From Patiria miniata (lineage: Eukaryota; Echinodermata; Asteroidea; Valvatida; Asterinidae): a DNA stretch of 64,000 nucleotides. Of this stretch, positions 1 through 10,803 are shown piece after piece. Location of the stretch: positions 21,379,334 through 21,443,333 of the forward strand of contig NW_024037074.1 of NCBI RefSeq assembly GCF_015706575.1. Direction: 5' to 3'. The stretch's first letter is position 1, and each line of letters opens with the position of its first letter. The translations under genes were made by a program, and so were the position numbers. The notes under the pieces are model-generated. The model was given only the letters and a program-made list of their open reading frames with translations. It searched no databases and was not told the DNA's origin.

Positions 1-318
1 ACAAGGTCCTCAGTATTCCACCAGCCAAGTTTGAAGTCTCAATTCAATTTTGAAAAGAGACCTTTCTGCACTATTTTGCACCTGAGAGGGAAGTCAAGTG
101 ATATCAATTTGAGACCAAAGACTGGACTGGTGCATGTCCAAACATGCTCCAACTTCTTATACTGCATGTTTTCAATACCTTAAGTTTTGGGACTCCCATA
201 CACAGTATTGAGAGTCCCCAATTTCTGGACTAGTACTACATGTAGTTAGGCATTAGAGCAACACTAATGGGGCTATTAAGCCCCAGTCTACTATACATTA
301 GGCCCAAGTAATTTACTT

Positions 319-420
319 GGACCCAAGTTTAATCGCCTTTTCTTAACATTTGGACTTGATCTTGCGAGTGGGCCTCATGTCCAATTTCCAAATGTTAAAA
401 AAAGGCGATAAGTTGGAAGT
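319..420. repeat. Short inverted repeat
   Basis: AATCGCCTTTTCTTAACATT near 331 pairs with AATGTTAAAAAAAGGCGAT near 392, so the segment can fold into a hairpin. It is probably a decayed MITE; target duplications were not found. Confidence 0.45.
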
Positions 421-852
421 TGTTTATCTCCGCGTGAGAGTTGCGGATCACCCATGCACACAATGCAGTTCTGTGTGCAGTTAAGATGATGAAGGCGTGA
501 CACATGACGCACGCGCTGAGCGCGTCATGAATGGTGAATTTGTACAATGACATGTATCACATAGCACAGCATGCGTGATCCAGAAGTGTCGAAAGTGATC
601 CGTAACTTTGTGTCGGCCAGTTTCAGTCCTGTACAAAAGCCATGATTTATTTCCCTTTAATTAATTAAGTTGAGTCCGTGTCCAATGTTTGGTTTTAACT
701 TGAAGAGGAGGAATTTTACTTTGAAATTATGTCACTGGTACCATGGAGTCGGACCATGGAACTGGAAGTCCAACATGTGCGCATGTAATGCATGTACAGC
801 AGCAATTATATAACTAGAGGTTGTAGGAACAACTACACGGTGTTGGGCCATG

Positions 853-1251
853 GATTACCGCAGATTTTGCCACACACATCAATTCAAAATATGCATGTTT
901 AAATCCATGTTTGAATTTTTCAACATGCCGCCAGAGGGCGCTCTAACATTTGATGACGTCACCTGTAAAATGTTTGTACAGTACTGCCTAGGCAGACACT
1001 CACATCGTTGAAAGCAAGTTCGCATCTTCTGCCAATTTCAAATAATAAGGCACTTCCGGTTTCGACCGGAAGGAAGGGTCAAGTGATTTTGCACTTAATA
1101 CCAAAAATGAAGACCCTGCAATATTGTATCGATTGCCATAAAAAACAAAATCAAAGCTGTAGCAGTTGATTTTACATTGATTTTCAAAGATTAGGCCTAA
1201 ATCTAGAAATCTTTGATTGCTTGTAATACGATACTTGATGACGTCATTACC
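853..1251 (+). repeat. Duplicated unit, copy A, with CTCF-like and CRE sites
   Basis: This stretch recurs at 1447-1807. Shared blocks in order: GATTACCGCA, the word CCGCCAGAGGGCGCTC (928-943), GGCAGACACT, then GGCACTTCCGGTTTCGACC and CGGAAGGAAGGGTCA, and finally a TGACGTCA palindrome (1239-1246). A second TGACGTCA is at 954-961. It is a dispersed or tandemly duplicated noncoding repeat; no terminal inverted repeats were found. Confidence 0.75.
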
Positions 1252-1446
1252 TGAAAGTTCAAGAGCTATTTTAACTGTGCTATATTTAGCCAAATCTTGA
1301 TTATATCTATCACGGTTGATTTTTTAGCAATTTTTGAAGGTTTAAAGGTCTTTTTATTGTAACTTCCGGTCTGATGACGTAATCAATTTTTTTTCGCGCA
1401 CAGGTGTTGTCTGCATTAAGGTCATCACGTACATTAATTTTGAAGC

Positions 1447-1807
1447 GATTACCGCAAACTTCGCCACAGACATCAAGTGAAAATGCGTTTTTGACGTTTT
1501 TTAACCTGCCGCTAGAGGGCGCTCCAACACTTCATGGCGTCACCCATTACTTGTTTTGAAAGGTCAATCCAGGCAGACACTTAAATCGTTAAAAGCAAGT
1601 TCATATCTTTTTCCACTTTTAAATTATTAGGCACTTCCGGTTTCGACCGGAAGGAAGGGTCACGTGATTTTACGCGCACAACATAAAATGAAGATCATGT
1701 ATTACCATGTCGATTCCCGCAAATTTCAGGTTCCGGTCTCTCACGGTTGATTTTATATGGAATTTCAAAGATTAAATTTATTAAACTTTCGAGTGACGTC
1801 ACGTGAC
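1447..1807 (+). repeat. Duplicated unit, copy B
   Basis: The second copy has the same block order as 853-1251, including CCGCTAGAGGGCGCTC (1509-1524), the 19-bp GGCACTTCCGGTTTCGACC block and TGACGTCA at 1794-1801. A partial third echo (CACGGTTGATTTT and CTTCCGGTCTGATGACGT) lies between the copies at about 1310-1385. Confidence 0.75.
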
Positions 1808-1994
1808 CCATGATGGCATCATGATTACGTAATTGCAAAAAACCACATCTGCGGTGGATTGGGCATTCATGTATTGACAAATGAAGTTCATATATGTTTC
1901 CATTTTTCCAAACAGTTCTGGAGAAGGATTTGCTGAGAATATGCCGAGAAGAACAAAAACAGTAAATTCTTACAAAACCAATAGGTGTTGGGCT

Positions 1995-2724
1995 GGGGGT
2001 CAGACAAGTCGACCGTTGAGACAACTCGACTCGGGACAAGTCGACCGTTGAGACAACTCGACCGTTGAGACAACTCGACCGTATGTGCGATAAATGGAAA
2101 GACAAGTCGATCGTTGAGACAAGTCGCCTCGCATGTTTTAGGCCTAGTTTCGGGGATAGTACCGGGGATTTTGACGGCGGCTGATCGCCGTTTGGGAGTG
2201 ATGACACATGAGTTTTTATTTTTGCATATAACAGAGCCGATATAGCGCAGCGTGATTGTCTGTGCACATCGTTCGTTTTTTTCAAGGCCACGTGCGCGCA
2301 TCCCCGGTCAACGTGGCCGTACCGTGCACGGTGTCATCATTTTTGCTGGGCCTGTGCGCCCATTTGCCGGTCAACTTGTCCGTACCGTGCACGGTGACAT
2401 CGTTTTTGCCAGCCCTGTGCGCCCATTTGCTGCGCCAGTCGACGTGCCCGCGTGCCGGGCCCGGCCCGGTCCTCGCGGGCGGGCGGGGCGCACCGGCCCG
2501 ACGCGACGCCCTCTGTACATCGAGTATGCCCGCGCCGCACCCATGATCGGTCTTGCCACAGATTTGTGCAACTTTTTCTGCTCCACGTGTATTCATTTCC
2601 ATTAAGTCGAGCAGTCTCAACGGTCGAGTTGTCTTAACGGTCGACCTGTCTCAACGGTCGAGTTGTCTCAACGGTCGACTTGTCCCGAGTCGAGTTGTCT
2701 CAACGGTCGACTTGTCTGACATTC
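1995..2724. mobile_element. TU-like foldback transposon A
   Basis: Inverted arms (about 2001-2130 and 2604-2720) are made of a 17-bp minisatellite unit, ACAACTCGACCGTTGAG, in opposite orientation at the two ends. Outer termini read GGGGGTCAGAC and, at the other end, GAATGTCAGAC. An 8-bp direct repeat GTTGGGCT (1987-1994 and 2725-2732) flanks it. The GC-rich middle carries a roughly 66-bp direct repeat (about 2320-2440) containing CCGTACCGTGCACGGTG. This architecture matches the sea urchin TU foldback family: tandem-repeat arms, variable middle, 8-bp duplication. It has no transposase gene, so it would be non-autonomous. Confidence 0.7.
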
Positions 2725-2782
2725 GTTGGGCTCAAGGCCCAACACCTAAAAAGTGATCTGGAACTGTCACACTGAGTATTAC

Positions 2783-3095
2783 TGTTGGGCGCGATCGGTG
2801 GATCTGTGCGATTGGTCGATTGTGTTGTGCGATGGGTTGATTCTGTAGGTTATCTCGGACTTATACCTTTTAAAAAAAAAAATATTCAGAGCCGAGAATT
2901 AGAAAGGAATGGTGTTTGACTGGTGGCAGCGGGATTGACCAATAATAACGTCATGATCGACTGTAGCTTGAGTAACTCCAGCTGACATGCTCATCAGGAA
3001 TTCACATGTAACAGGCATGACAGGTCAAGCTACATTGTAGATCGCTTTAGCAGTGCAATCGACCGATCGTGCGCATCGACCAATCGCGCCCAACA
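2783..3095. mobile_element. MITE-like element, TIR TGTTGGGCGCGAT
   Basis: TGTTGGGCGCGAT at 2783 pairs with ATCGCGCCCAACA ending at 3095; further inside, GATTGGTCGAT pairs with ATCGACCAATC. The element is 313 bp and noncoding. No clear target duplication. Confidence 0.6.
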
Positions 3096-3099
3096 TTTC

Positions 3100-5700
3100 T
3101 AGTCTACGTATGAAATGCCTATTAATCTGTGTCCTTTCTCTATGATCTATAAAATTACAACTATCAGTAACATGACTAAACATTGCATGCTAAATCCGCT
3201 CAGCCGAATGGGACTAGGCCGCCTAGGGCTTTTGTGGCGGAATGGCGGTAAAACAATGTGGCAAGTTTGCTGAATTATGAAACTATTTTCTGTACATGAC
3301 TTTATCGAAACTACGAAGTACGATACATTTTGAAATCAAAACGTCCTTTGTATATTGTCCCGACATGATTTTTAAACAAAACAGCAATATTATTCGATAA
3401 ATGTTACCTATATCCTCAGATCATGTGTATCGCTTCGATCGGTTCCCCATTTTATATCGCAAACTGCATGCTCTCACAACAAAATGAACAAGCGCACGTA
3501 CCAAAGATCCATGCATACACGTACACATATATGTACCAAAGCAGATGTTCGTACTTTGTAGGGGAAGATCGGACACTTCGCTGAAAAAATGTGAAACAGG
3601 AAGGCTCATGGGGAAGGGCGCCACCACGTTCCTGTTAGGTAAGATTTGCTCCAGCGTTGTGCGAAGCACTATTATTGTTTCATATCAGGCAGATTATGTA
3701 ACATTTTAAAAAGCAGTTTATTCTGTGATTATTAATAGCCCCACTCAAGGCTTCAGGGGGAAATGCCTTAGTGCTTTATTTGAAAGTGACAGTGTAGGGC
3801 CTATGTGTACTGTATTATGCTGTGAATGAGCCGACTGTAACTGCATGAACAGGATTTGAGATGGGAGCGGTAATGAACAATTCCCCCAAATATTTTCCAC
3901 TTTTTCATCATGTTGAACTTGCTTATGGTTTATTCATATACAGGTTTGGGGGGGGGGGGGGGAGGGGGGTAAACAGTACAACAGTATTTTAACTACATGT
4001 AATTAATTATAAATTGTTTTAATTAATTTTTTTTTTTTATTAATGACTATTATTTTTCTTTCTTAAGACTGTGTATTTTTTTAATAATTGTACAGCGCAA
4101 GCTTTGTGATGTCCTTGTGAACATGGAACGCGTTTTCAAGTAATTAATATCATTATTATTATTATACATCAGTTGAATGGGATCATCTATATCTATTCAT
4201 ATTATGGGCAGTGGGTTCTACTTGAGCACTGATTGCATTCATAATGATAAAAAATAAAATGTGGATTTTTTTTTAATGAAATGTTCTTGGTATGTCTTAT
4301 TGTTATTGACCGTCTGAAGTGGCAGTAATGAGTATTACTAGATATATAGTACTGAAAACAATCGACAGAAATTAACAGTGTAACACATTGACTGAGTTCA
4401 GCAAAGTATGATTTCATTTTTTTTTTTTCAGATGCTTCGTTTACCTAAGTTCATTTGATAGTAACATTTTAATTTAGTCCATCCAACATATAACATTATC
4501 ATTCTAAAAAAAAAAAAAATGAAGCGGGGCTTTGACTAGTTTGGAGATCTGAAACCTGCCTACTCGGAAGTTAAAACCATGTGGCCTCTTCGCCGCTTGA
4601 GTTCTGGTTGCATTGCTCAGTCACCTCCCCTCAAAAAGCTACACCATTGTATTATCTGATTTGATAAACATCGATAACATCGCTATATCTCAACCTGTTA
4701 CTATATTATCACTCGTTCATTTATTTCTTTATTCGTCACTTCATTTTCTTTCAATCCCGCTTACATTAATTTTTTATACCCGATGTATAATTCGTGTTAA
4801 ATACACGCGTTTACCTATTCAACGCTAGGAGCGCCCTCCCCGTAGACCAATTTAATGCATGACGTTTGGCGTTTCATTGGGCCCTGTACAAAAAAATACC
4901 CTAGTTGTCATGATGTCCTGAGCTAGCTGAGCGCGCGGCGCGGACTCGCATCATTCGAGGAGGGGGAAGGAGAAAAATGAATTATAAAGTTGAATACGCT
5001 GAGACGCTGTTTGAGCTGATTTGATATAATGAATAACTGATTAACAGTTAAAGTAGTGAAAATTGTTCCAATAAATGTAGTTGCAGGTACTAAAATATGT
5101 CCTAATAGTTCTAAGAGTTAGACAGTTGTAACCCTACATTAAAAATGGTAGCGTCGAGCTCCGGGTCATTTTGCGAAATGTGTGTGTACAAAATACGATT
5201 GTCACAGTACATGTACGTATGTACAGTTAAGTTGTAGGCCCTCTACGCGCGCGCGGGGTTTGTGGCAAGTGGCTAGTCAGTCGACGACTTGCCAGCTGTG
5301 CTCTATACTTCTAGCTGTGAAGTATTTTAATTTTATCGAACCAGATGAAGGATCCAGGGCTCTTCAAAGTTCACGACATTGTATTTATGTAACGTACTAC
5401 TTATCGGTGATCATGCTTAGTTATTGACATGATTGATTTACAACAGGACCATGACTGAAAGTTTACCGGCGGTGGCGGAATGTAAATTGTAAGTTCTGTT
5501 CGTGTTGTGTAGGCCCTAGGCCCTATGCCTTTTTAAAGAGGTTGTGGAATGCTCGAAGACATGTATTTTTTCGGGTATATGTATAATGTAGCCTAAGGTG
5601 TGATGAAATAAAAACGACTATTGTGTCTGTCATGAAATGAGTACAAAAGGTACTTTTGAGAGCTGTTTTTCAGGTCCTGTTTCGACCCGAACGTGCAATT
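3100..5700. other. Noncoding AT-rich stretch
   Basis: No gene, TIR pair or RNA gene was recognised. It has homopolymer A and T tracts, a poly-G run near 3950 and one GAGGGCGCTCC word on the - strand near 4830. Confidence 0.6.
3948..3969. repeat. Poly-G tract
   Basis: A run of about 15 G, one A, then G6. Similar G/C homopolymers occur at 6211-6228, 14829-14840, 17152-17163, 19963-19980 and 49478-49493, several within mobile elements. Confidence 0.9.
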
Positions 5701-5711
5701 TGTGTAAACGC

Positions 5712-6090
5712 AGTGGCTATCGTTACGGCAGCCGTAACCCATTTCCCATTTTCTATCGTTACGGTAGACTGCAACTTTTATAAAACATGAGAAGAAAATA
5801 TAAAATTAGAAGGAAAAAAGTGAATTTGAACGTTATGAAATTCGGACTTTATTTCCCTTTTAAAAAAAATCCTCCAACATGTCCAAAGCCTCAGGTTAGA
5901 AAAGGAAAAAAATTCAAGTGCAAAACTGAGATGCGAACCCGCAACCTCGCGGTGCAAAATCCTACCCTCTATCGTCTGAGCGTCGCACTGCTCGCTAAAA
6001 CGTGGGGAAACAAATAATTATATACCTGCGTGCGTATCAAAAAAGTATCGTAGAGGGCGCTAAACAATGGCTGCCGTAACGATAGCCACT
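5712..6090. mobile_element. TIR element carrying a tRNA-like segment
   Basis: AGTGGCTATCGTTACGGCAG begins at 5712 and its inverted copy ends at 6090; TIRs are 22 bp and perfect, with weaker similarity outward. The 379-bp body includes the tRNA-like segment 5917-5992. No target duplication could be fixed. Confidence 0.65.
5917..5992 (-). repeat. tRNA-derived segment (decayed)
   Basis: On the - strand it has an A-box-like GCTCAGACGATAGAGGG and, about 35 nt later, a B-box-like GGGTTCGCATC. Acceptor ends pair only at GTGC/GCAC and the T-stem has mismatches, so it is a SINE head or tRNA pseudogene, not a working tRNA. Confidence 0.45.
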
Positions 6091-6143
6091 TCGTTGTGTA
6101 AAAGTCGTCATTGGGGGCAGCAAACAAAACATAGTAAATCTGA

Positions 6144-6198
6144 CGTAATAAACAGGACTCGTTTATATTACGCTGCATCGGGAGTCCTGTTTATTACG
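6144..6198. repeat. 55-bp palindrome flanked by short direct repeats
   Basis: CGTAATAAACAGGACTC (6144-6160) and its perfect inverted copy (6182-6198) enclose a 21-bp loop. AAATCTGA precedes and AAATCTAGA follows, a possible target duplication. It may be a minimal MITE. Confidence 0.6.
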
Positions 6199-6554
6199 AA
6201 ATCTAGACTGTTCCCCCCCCCCCCCCCTTGATATTGGCCATGAAAGGTACAATTAGCAGAGTTTGTCCTAAAAAATGACTGCTGCATTTTAGGCTAAGCC
6301 AGGTCGTGCAACTTTTGACCTTTTGATGTTTCCTGGTTACTACTGGTCATGATGGTAAGTAGCTTCCAAAAAAGTTCCATAGTGAATGTTGGGTGAACAA
6401 AAAAAGAATTGAGATTTCAAATTCAGGGAAACTAAACTTTTCAGGAAATTTTGCATGCATTGGTGTGGGGCTCACAGAAAATCCAGTATGGGGTTAATCG
6501 TTGACATTGTGATTGTGTGGGTGGGATGAATTTTCCAACCACACTCACCATGCT

Positions 6555-6896
6555 CATCTAGCCCATGGAGGAACTTGTGTGGATTGCTGCGCTGTACGTT
6601 AGGCCACACGCCTGGTTTCCCAACCTACTGAGGAGTTTATTCCAAACACTGGCGCACCCTTTTTTGGCATTTTTTTTTATATACCACTGATATGGTTGTA
6701 TTCTATGATTTCTCATCTTTTGCCCCCCGGGTAGGTTAGGTGATATTTCTTCATTTTTTTTCGAGAAATTCAGACATCTTTCTGGAGTCCATATGCGCCA
6801 GTTTGGGAGTAAACTCCTCAGTAGGTTGGGAAACCAGGTGTGTGGCCTAACGTACAGCGCAGCAATACGGAGGCCACGCAAGTGGGGCTACATGCT
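6555..6896. mobile_element. Foldback MITE with roughly 100-bp arms
   Basis: The left arm (6555-6655) and right arm (6790-6896) are inverted copies sharing TTGCTGCGCTGTACGTTAGG and CCTACTGAGGAGTTTA. Apparent reading frames over it come from the inverted arms. Noncoding. Confidence 0.75.
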
Positions 6897-7055
6897 CACC
6901 ATGCTCACAGTTAAAATTTCTGGCAAATACGAGCTGTGTTTTTTCCTCACTTTTTTACTTCTTATAAATGCATGCCATTGAATAATTTAAAAGTAGCATG
7001 CAGCGGGGGCTTCGACCTTGGAATATTTGCAAATTGCGTGGAAACAAAGAAGAGG

Positions 7056-7225
7056 TACTTTCTTCACCTTCTACCGCTGTGATCCGGGTTCGATTCCTGG
7101 CTGGGCCAATATGTGGATTGCGTTTTCAGTCCCTACCTGATTCCGTGTTTTTTCTTCAGAATATTCCTAAGTGGGGTTTTCTTCCCACATCTAAAACTGT
7201 ACTGTCTTCACATGTACAAGTAAAA
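7056..7225 (+). mobile_element. tRNA-derived SINE, copy 1 (5'-truncated or decayed)
   Basis: GGTACTTTC, then CCGCTGTGATCCGGGTTCGA (B box), CCAATATGTGGATTG, TCAGTCCCTACCTGATTCCG and AAAACTGTA occur in the same order as in the - strand copy at 30195-30414. The A-box region is degenerate here. It lies just upstream of the TMEM169 exon. Confidence 0.7.
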
Positions 7226-7344
7226 AGTATGCGAGGGGCAAAAGCCCATACATCGCACCAACGCAAAGTCCATCCTACAAAAATGACAATGTAGGCCACC
7301 CACTAAATTGAGTTTTTTGTTGTGTTTTTTTACCTCACCTACAG

Positions 7345-7476
7345 GGAAAATTTATTTGACTCTACATTGTGTATGATCAGTCAAAGAGCTTCAGGATAAT
7401 AAGAGCTTTGGGCTTCAGGATAATATGACGTGCTAGATAACCTGCAGTTTCTGGAGTTTATGATCTCAGTTTCGCC
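7345..7476 (+). other. TMEM169: Probable 5' UTR part of the TMEM169 coding exon
   Basis: A pyrimidine-rich tract followed by ACCTACAG at 7337-7344 is a good 3' splice site directly upstream of the TMEM169 start, with no ATG in the reading frame between the upstream stop and 7477. This suggests that a noncoding first exon lies further upstream, possibly outside the window. A weaker alternative acceptor (AACCTGCAG) ends at 7447. Inference only; transcript data would settle it. Confidence 0.4.
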
Positions 7477-8241
7477 ATGCCAAAGGCACCTTTGAACAAG
7501 CACGTCAAATTTGAAAGCATTGATAATTGTGTTGCTGACAGCCCAGAGAGCAATGTACAAGATGGACAACAGGGTGGTGCTGGCCAGTGTCATGGGACAT
7601 CATCCACCAGAGGAGGATGCTCATCTCGTCTTCCGAATGAAGAGATAGAGATTCATATTGAAGATGAAAATGGCGTGAGACAACCCTACCACCAGCATGA
7701 CCAAATAACGGAACATTGCAGTGGATGCCACATGCTGGGCCAGCCTCATAAACACCAGAGAGTGACCACTGCTGATCAGCCAGACGATGACGACGATGAT
7801 GATGATGGATGTAGATACAGTCCCCAGCAAGGTCCCCATATCATCCTACTCACAATCATCTGCATTCCATTCGTCTTTCTAACAGCATTAGTTGTCACGT
7901 GTTATCTAGGTGTGCTTACCTGGTATAACATTTTCCTTTACTATTACGACGAGAGGGGATGGATTCACCGCATCGTTGTCTGTCCTCTTCTAATCCTGTC
8001 ATTTCCTCCGATCATCCTGACGACAGCTCTCGGTATCTCACTGTATTCCTCCGTCCAGCAACTCTCATGGTATCTTACCTCATGGAGGACTTCAGTGACT
8101 GACTTAGAGAAGGGTTTCTATGCATGGTTGTGTCTCCATCTTGGCCTTCAGGATTGCTCCCCATATGAAGTCATCACCTTGGAGGATGATGATGAAGATG
8201 GTTTAGGCAGAACCATATCGCATGCAGTCAGCCCAGTGTAA
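7477..8241 (+). CDS. TMEM169: Transmembrane protein 169 (TMEM169), complete coding exon
   Basis: The 254-residue protein matches the TMEM169 family over its C-terminal half. Seen: a hydrophilic N-terminus (1-118), an acidic run of eight Asp (103-110), hydrophobic segments at about 121-148 and 166-190, the motif TWYNIF next to the first segment, then VQQLSW (193-198), DLEKGF (209-214) and LGLQDCSPY (222-230). These motifs occur in the same order in vertebrate TMEM169. The N-terminal half is not recognisably conserved. The start is supported by a G at -3 (gccATGc), an in-frame TAA at 7438-7440 and no other in-frame ATG between. The family is an uncharacterised two-pass membrane protein, so no reaction can be given. 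It is convergent with FBXL7 and shares no visible regulation with it. The 3' end is uncertain: no AATAAA is obvious within 1.5 kb after the stop. Confidence 0.93.
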   Translation: MPKAPLNKHVKFESIDNCVADSPESNVQDGQQGGAGQCHGTSSTRGGCSSRLPNEEIEIHIEDENGVRQPYHQHDQITEHCSGCHMLGQPHKHQRVTTADQPDDDDDDDDGCRYSPQQGPHIILLTIICIPFVFLTALVVTCYLGVLTWYNIFLYYYDERGWIHRIVVCPLLILSFPPIILTTALGISLYSSVQQLSWYLTSWRTSVTDLEKGFYAWLCLHLGLQDCSPYEVITLEDDDEDGLGRTISHAVSPV

Positions 8242-8614
8242 TTCCACAACATTTCTCAAAAGTTTCAAATAACATGGTTATCTTGTGTTTTTATTGGTCT
8301 AGAACGGCCATGTGTCCAGTCTATACAAATGACTGTTTACTTCATATACACTGCGTTGCATATGAATAGCCTCATATACATCGCGTTGCATAAAATGATC
8401 TCATATCACAGCATTGCATATATTGCGCGCACATGCAGGGTGCATGTGCAGGGCCCATGCACTTTGCAGCAGAGAACTGCAACCTTTCAATCTCAATTCC
8501 AGCAGGAAAGCTCGCAGTACATGTAATCAAAAAGTTACACTGCAGTGATTTCATTTATTTATGCATTGAAAACCTTTATCTTTTTACTTATTGGCACGAT
8601 ATAACAAAACAGTT

Positions 8615-8763
8615 GTTGACTGCTGTGATGTGGATTGAGGAATATATGTGATTTTTAACCCCCTCTGGGGGACATAGCACCCTCGGCCTCGCCTCCAGTG
8701 CTATGTATGTGCCCCTCGGGTGTTACAAATGCCATACATGGGTAACACATCACAGCAGTCAAC
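8615..8763. mobile_element. 149-bp hairpin MITE
   Basis: GTTGACTGCTGTGATGTG (8615-8632) and its exact inverted copy (8746-8763) bound a short body with a second inverted pair (ACATAGCAC / GTGCTATGT). It falls 370 bp after the TMEM169 stop and could be part of its 3' UTR. Confidence 0.65.
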
Positions 8764-10803
8764 TAAATATTGTTAATAGTTTGTGGACCATACAGCGTAC
8801 CTGTAGTGTACAAAAAGCAACAATGTGTCTGAATTGATGCATGAAGGTTTGTGAAGTGTACATGATAAAAAAGAACTCTTTCTTTGCCTCCTACGGTATG
8901 TGTTTTTAACACTCTGTGCAAATCTACAGTGCTTATGCCATTGCCCTTTTTTTTTAAAAATGAGGCAGACGTGAGTTTTTCAATCACACACTCAATTTAT
9001 ACAAACATACATGTACAATGTACGTAACTGGACTTTTTTTCTAGAGCTCTAATGACTGACTTACCATTGTTGGTAATGACAAAACATTTTAAGATTGAAT
9101 TTAAAAAAAAAAAATGCTTTCTATTCTATCTGCAGCAACAGCAGTCATTTAGTTTTGGTTGCTATGGTCACTAAGGGGATAAATAATGCAACAAAGTGGC
9201 TTGATGGTCTACATGATATTACTCATCTTAAGCTGAACTCATCGTGAACACTCTGAATGAGAATAAGGATGTGACTTTGGGTTTCATTTTGTAAATGTTT
9301 AGCAAATATTCTAAGAACTGTTTAAACAGTTAAATGTTTCTAGCCACATGCCTGCCCATTACATGTACATGTATGTCTGCATGTCTGTATGTCTGACATT
9401 ATAAATATAGGGCAGTCATTGTAAAAGTACAAACGTAACTATGCGTGCACCCCAATTGTAATCAAGTACTGCGGTCTTCTAAGGTTTTGTAAATTAAGTA
9501 GGTTCGAAAACATCGTTAATTATTGGTGCTGTGTATGTTTAACTCAAAGGAAGATCGCGTGAACGTAGGTCCCTTTTTGGAACGGATGTAGAATTGTTTT
9601 TCGTTTAAATGTGTAAACATCACATCCTTAAATGAGAGTGACATGTAGTAAAGTCTTCGCTATGCAATTGAAAGATGATCCTAAATGTATAGGTACCCCT
9701 TCATTAAAAAAAAAAAATGCTTTTTTATCACAAGGTTAGGGTTTTCGTATATTTTGTCCAAATCCAGAAATATTAAAACCTTACCACGGTAATGTGTTTG
9801 CATAGCAAATCTGTGACGTTGACAGCAAATACTCTCACTTTAATTTGCAACAATTTGACACGTTGCAGCTTAGGCAGATGTGTTATTCTGTGTATATTCC
9901 AGGAAGTCAAATTTGATTTGCATCTGTACTAAGTACAAGGACAGGCTTTTGTTTACACTCGGCAAATGAGGGTTCCCATTGATAGTGAACTACAACGTGG
10001 TTGATACGGGCATAGCTGTTTCATAGTGAGTTCGTTCTCATTCCTCCATGGTCCACCAAATCATTTGTGATGATACATGACTGTGCACCTTGTAAAATTA
10101 TTGAAAATAATGTTTAATGGTTGAAACATTATTAAGGCAGTAAGGCTCCGTGCACTTTGTAAGTTTTGTTTTATAAAGCACACCCCGCACATCTCGTTGG
10201 CTTTGTAGTTTTGTAAGCTTAATTAATAAACAGGTGAAGTACCACTAGAAGAAATCCAATTTCACAAACGTAATTATGACAACTCATATTAACAACTCAA
10301 TAATCAAGCGGCATAGGTGGGTTTATTCAGAACATGATATGATGATGTGATGATAGAATATACGTTATAACTTTTAAGCAAACAGGGAACCAATGAATTT
10401 CTTCTTTGAAATAGCATTACGTGTAGTTTTTGTGAGCAAATTTGTACAATGTGTTCAAAAGCAAACAAAACAAGAGAAAGAATATTAAACATGTTAAATG
10501 TATGCAAATTTTGATCAAATACAAAATCTGAAGCAACTGCAGGTTTTCACATGCAAATTCTATCGCCAAATTGCTTCACAAAAAAACTTTATATTTTGTT
10601 TGCACCACATGTGCATAACAGACTATAGAGGGGAAACAGTTTATGATCTAATGTTGACAGAGAATTTGGGATGGGAAACAGTGGCTCAAAATGGACTGGC
10701 GGGCCAGTCAGTAGATAAGGGTAGTATATTTACTGAAAATTAATTAAAAAACAAGTCTAGCTGTTGTTACAACTACAGGAACAACACATGACTTGTATTT
10801 GTT
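8764..10803. other. Noncoding, possible TMEM169 3' UTR and intergenic DNA
   Basis: AT-rich, with no coding signal. An ATTAAA near 9770 and an AATAAA near 10222 are the nearest downstream polyadenylation words for TMEM169, but neither is supported by context. Confidence 0.5.

Noticed and set aside
1695..2756. Several long frames over 1695-2756 on both strands
   Set aside because: They come from the GC-rich middle and minisatellite arms of foldback A, with many overlapping frames in all phases.
5917..5992. Functional tRNA gene
   Set aside because: A and B boxes are present but the acceptor and T stems do not pair well enough.
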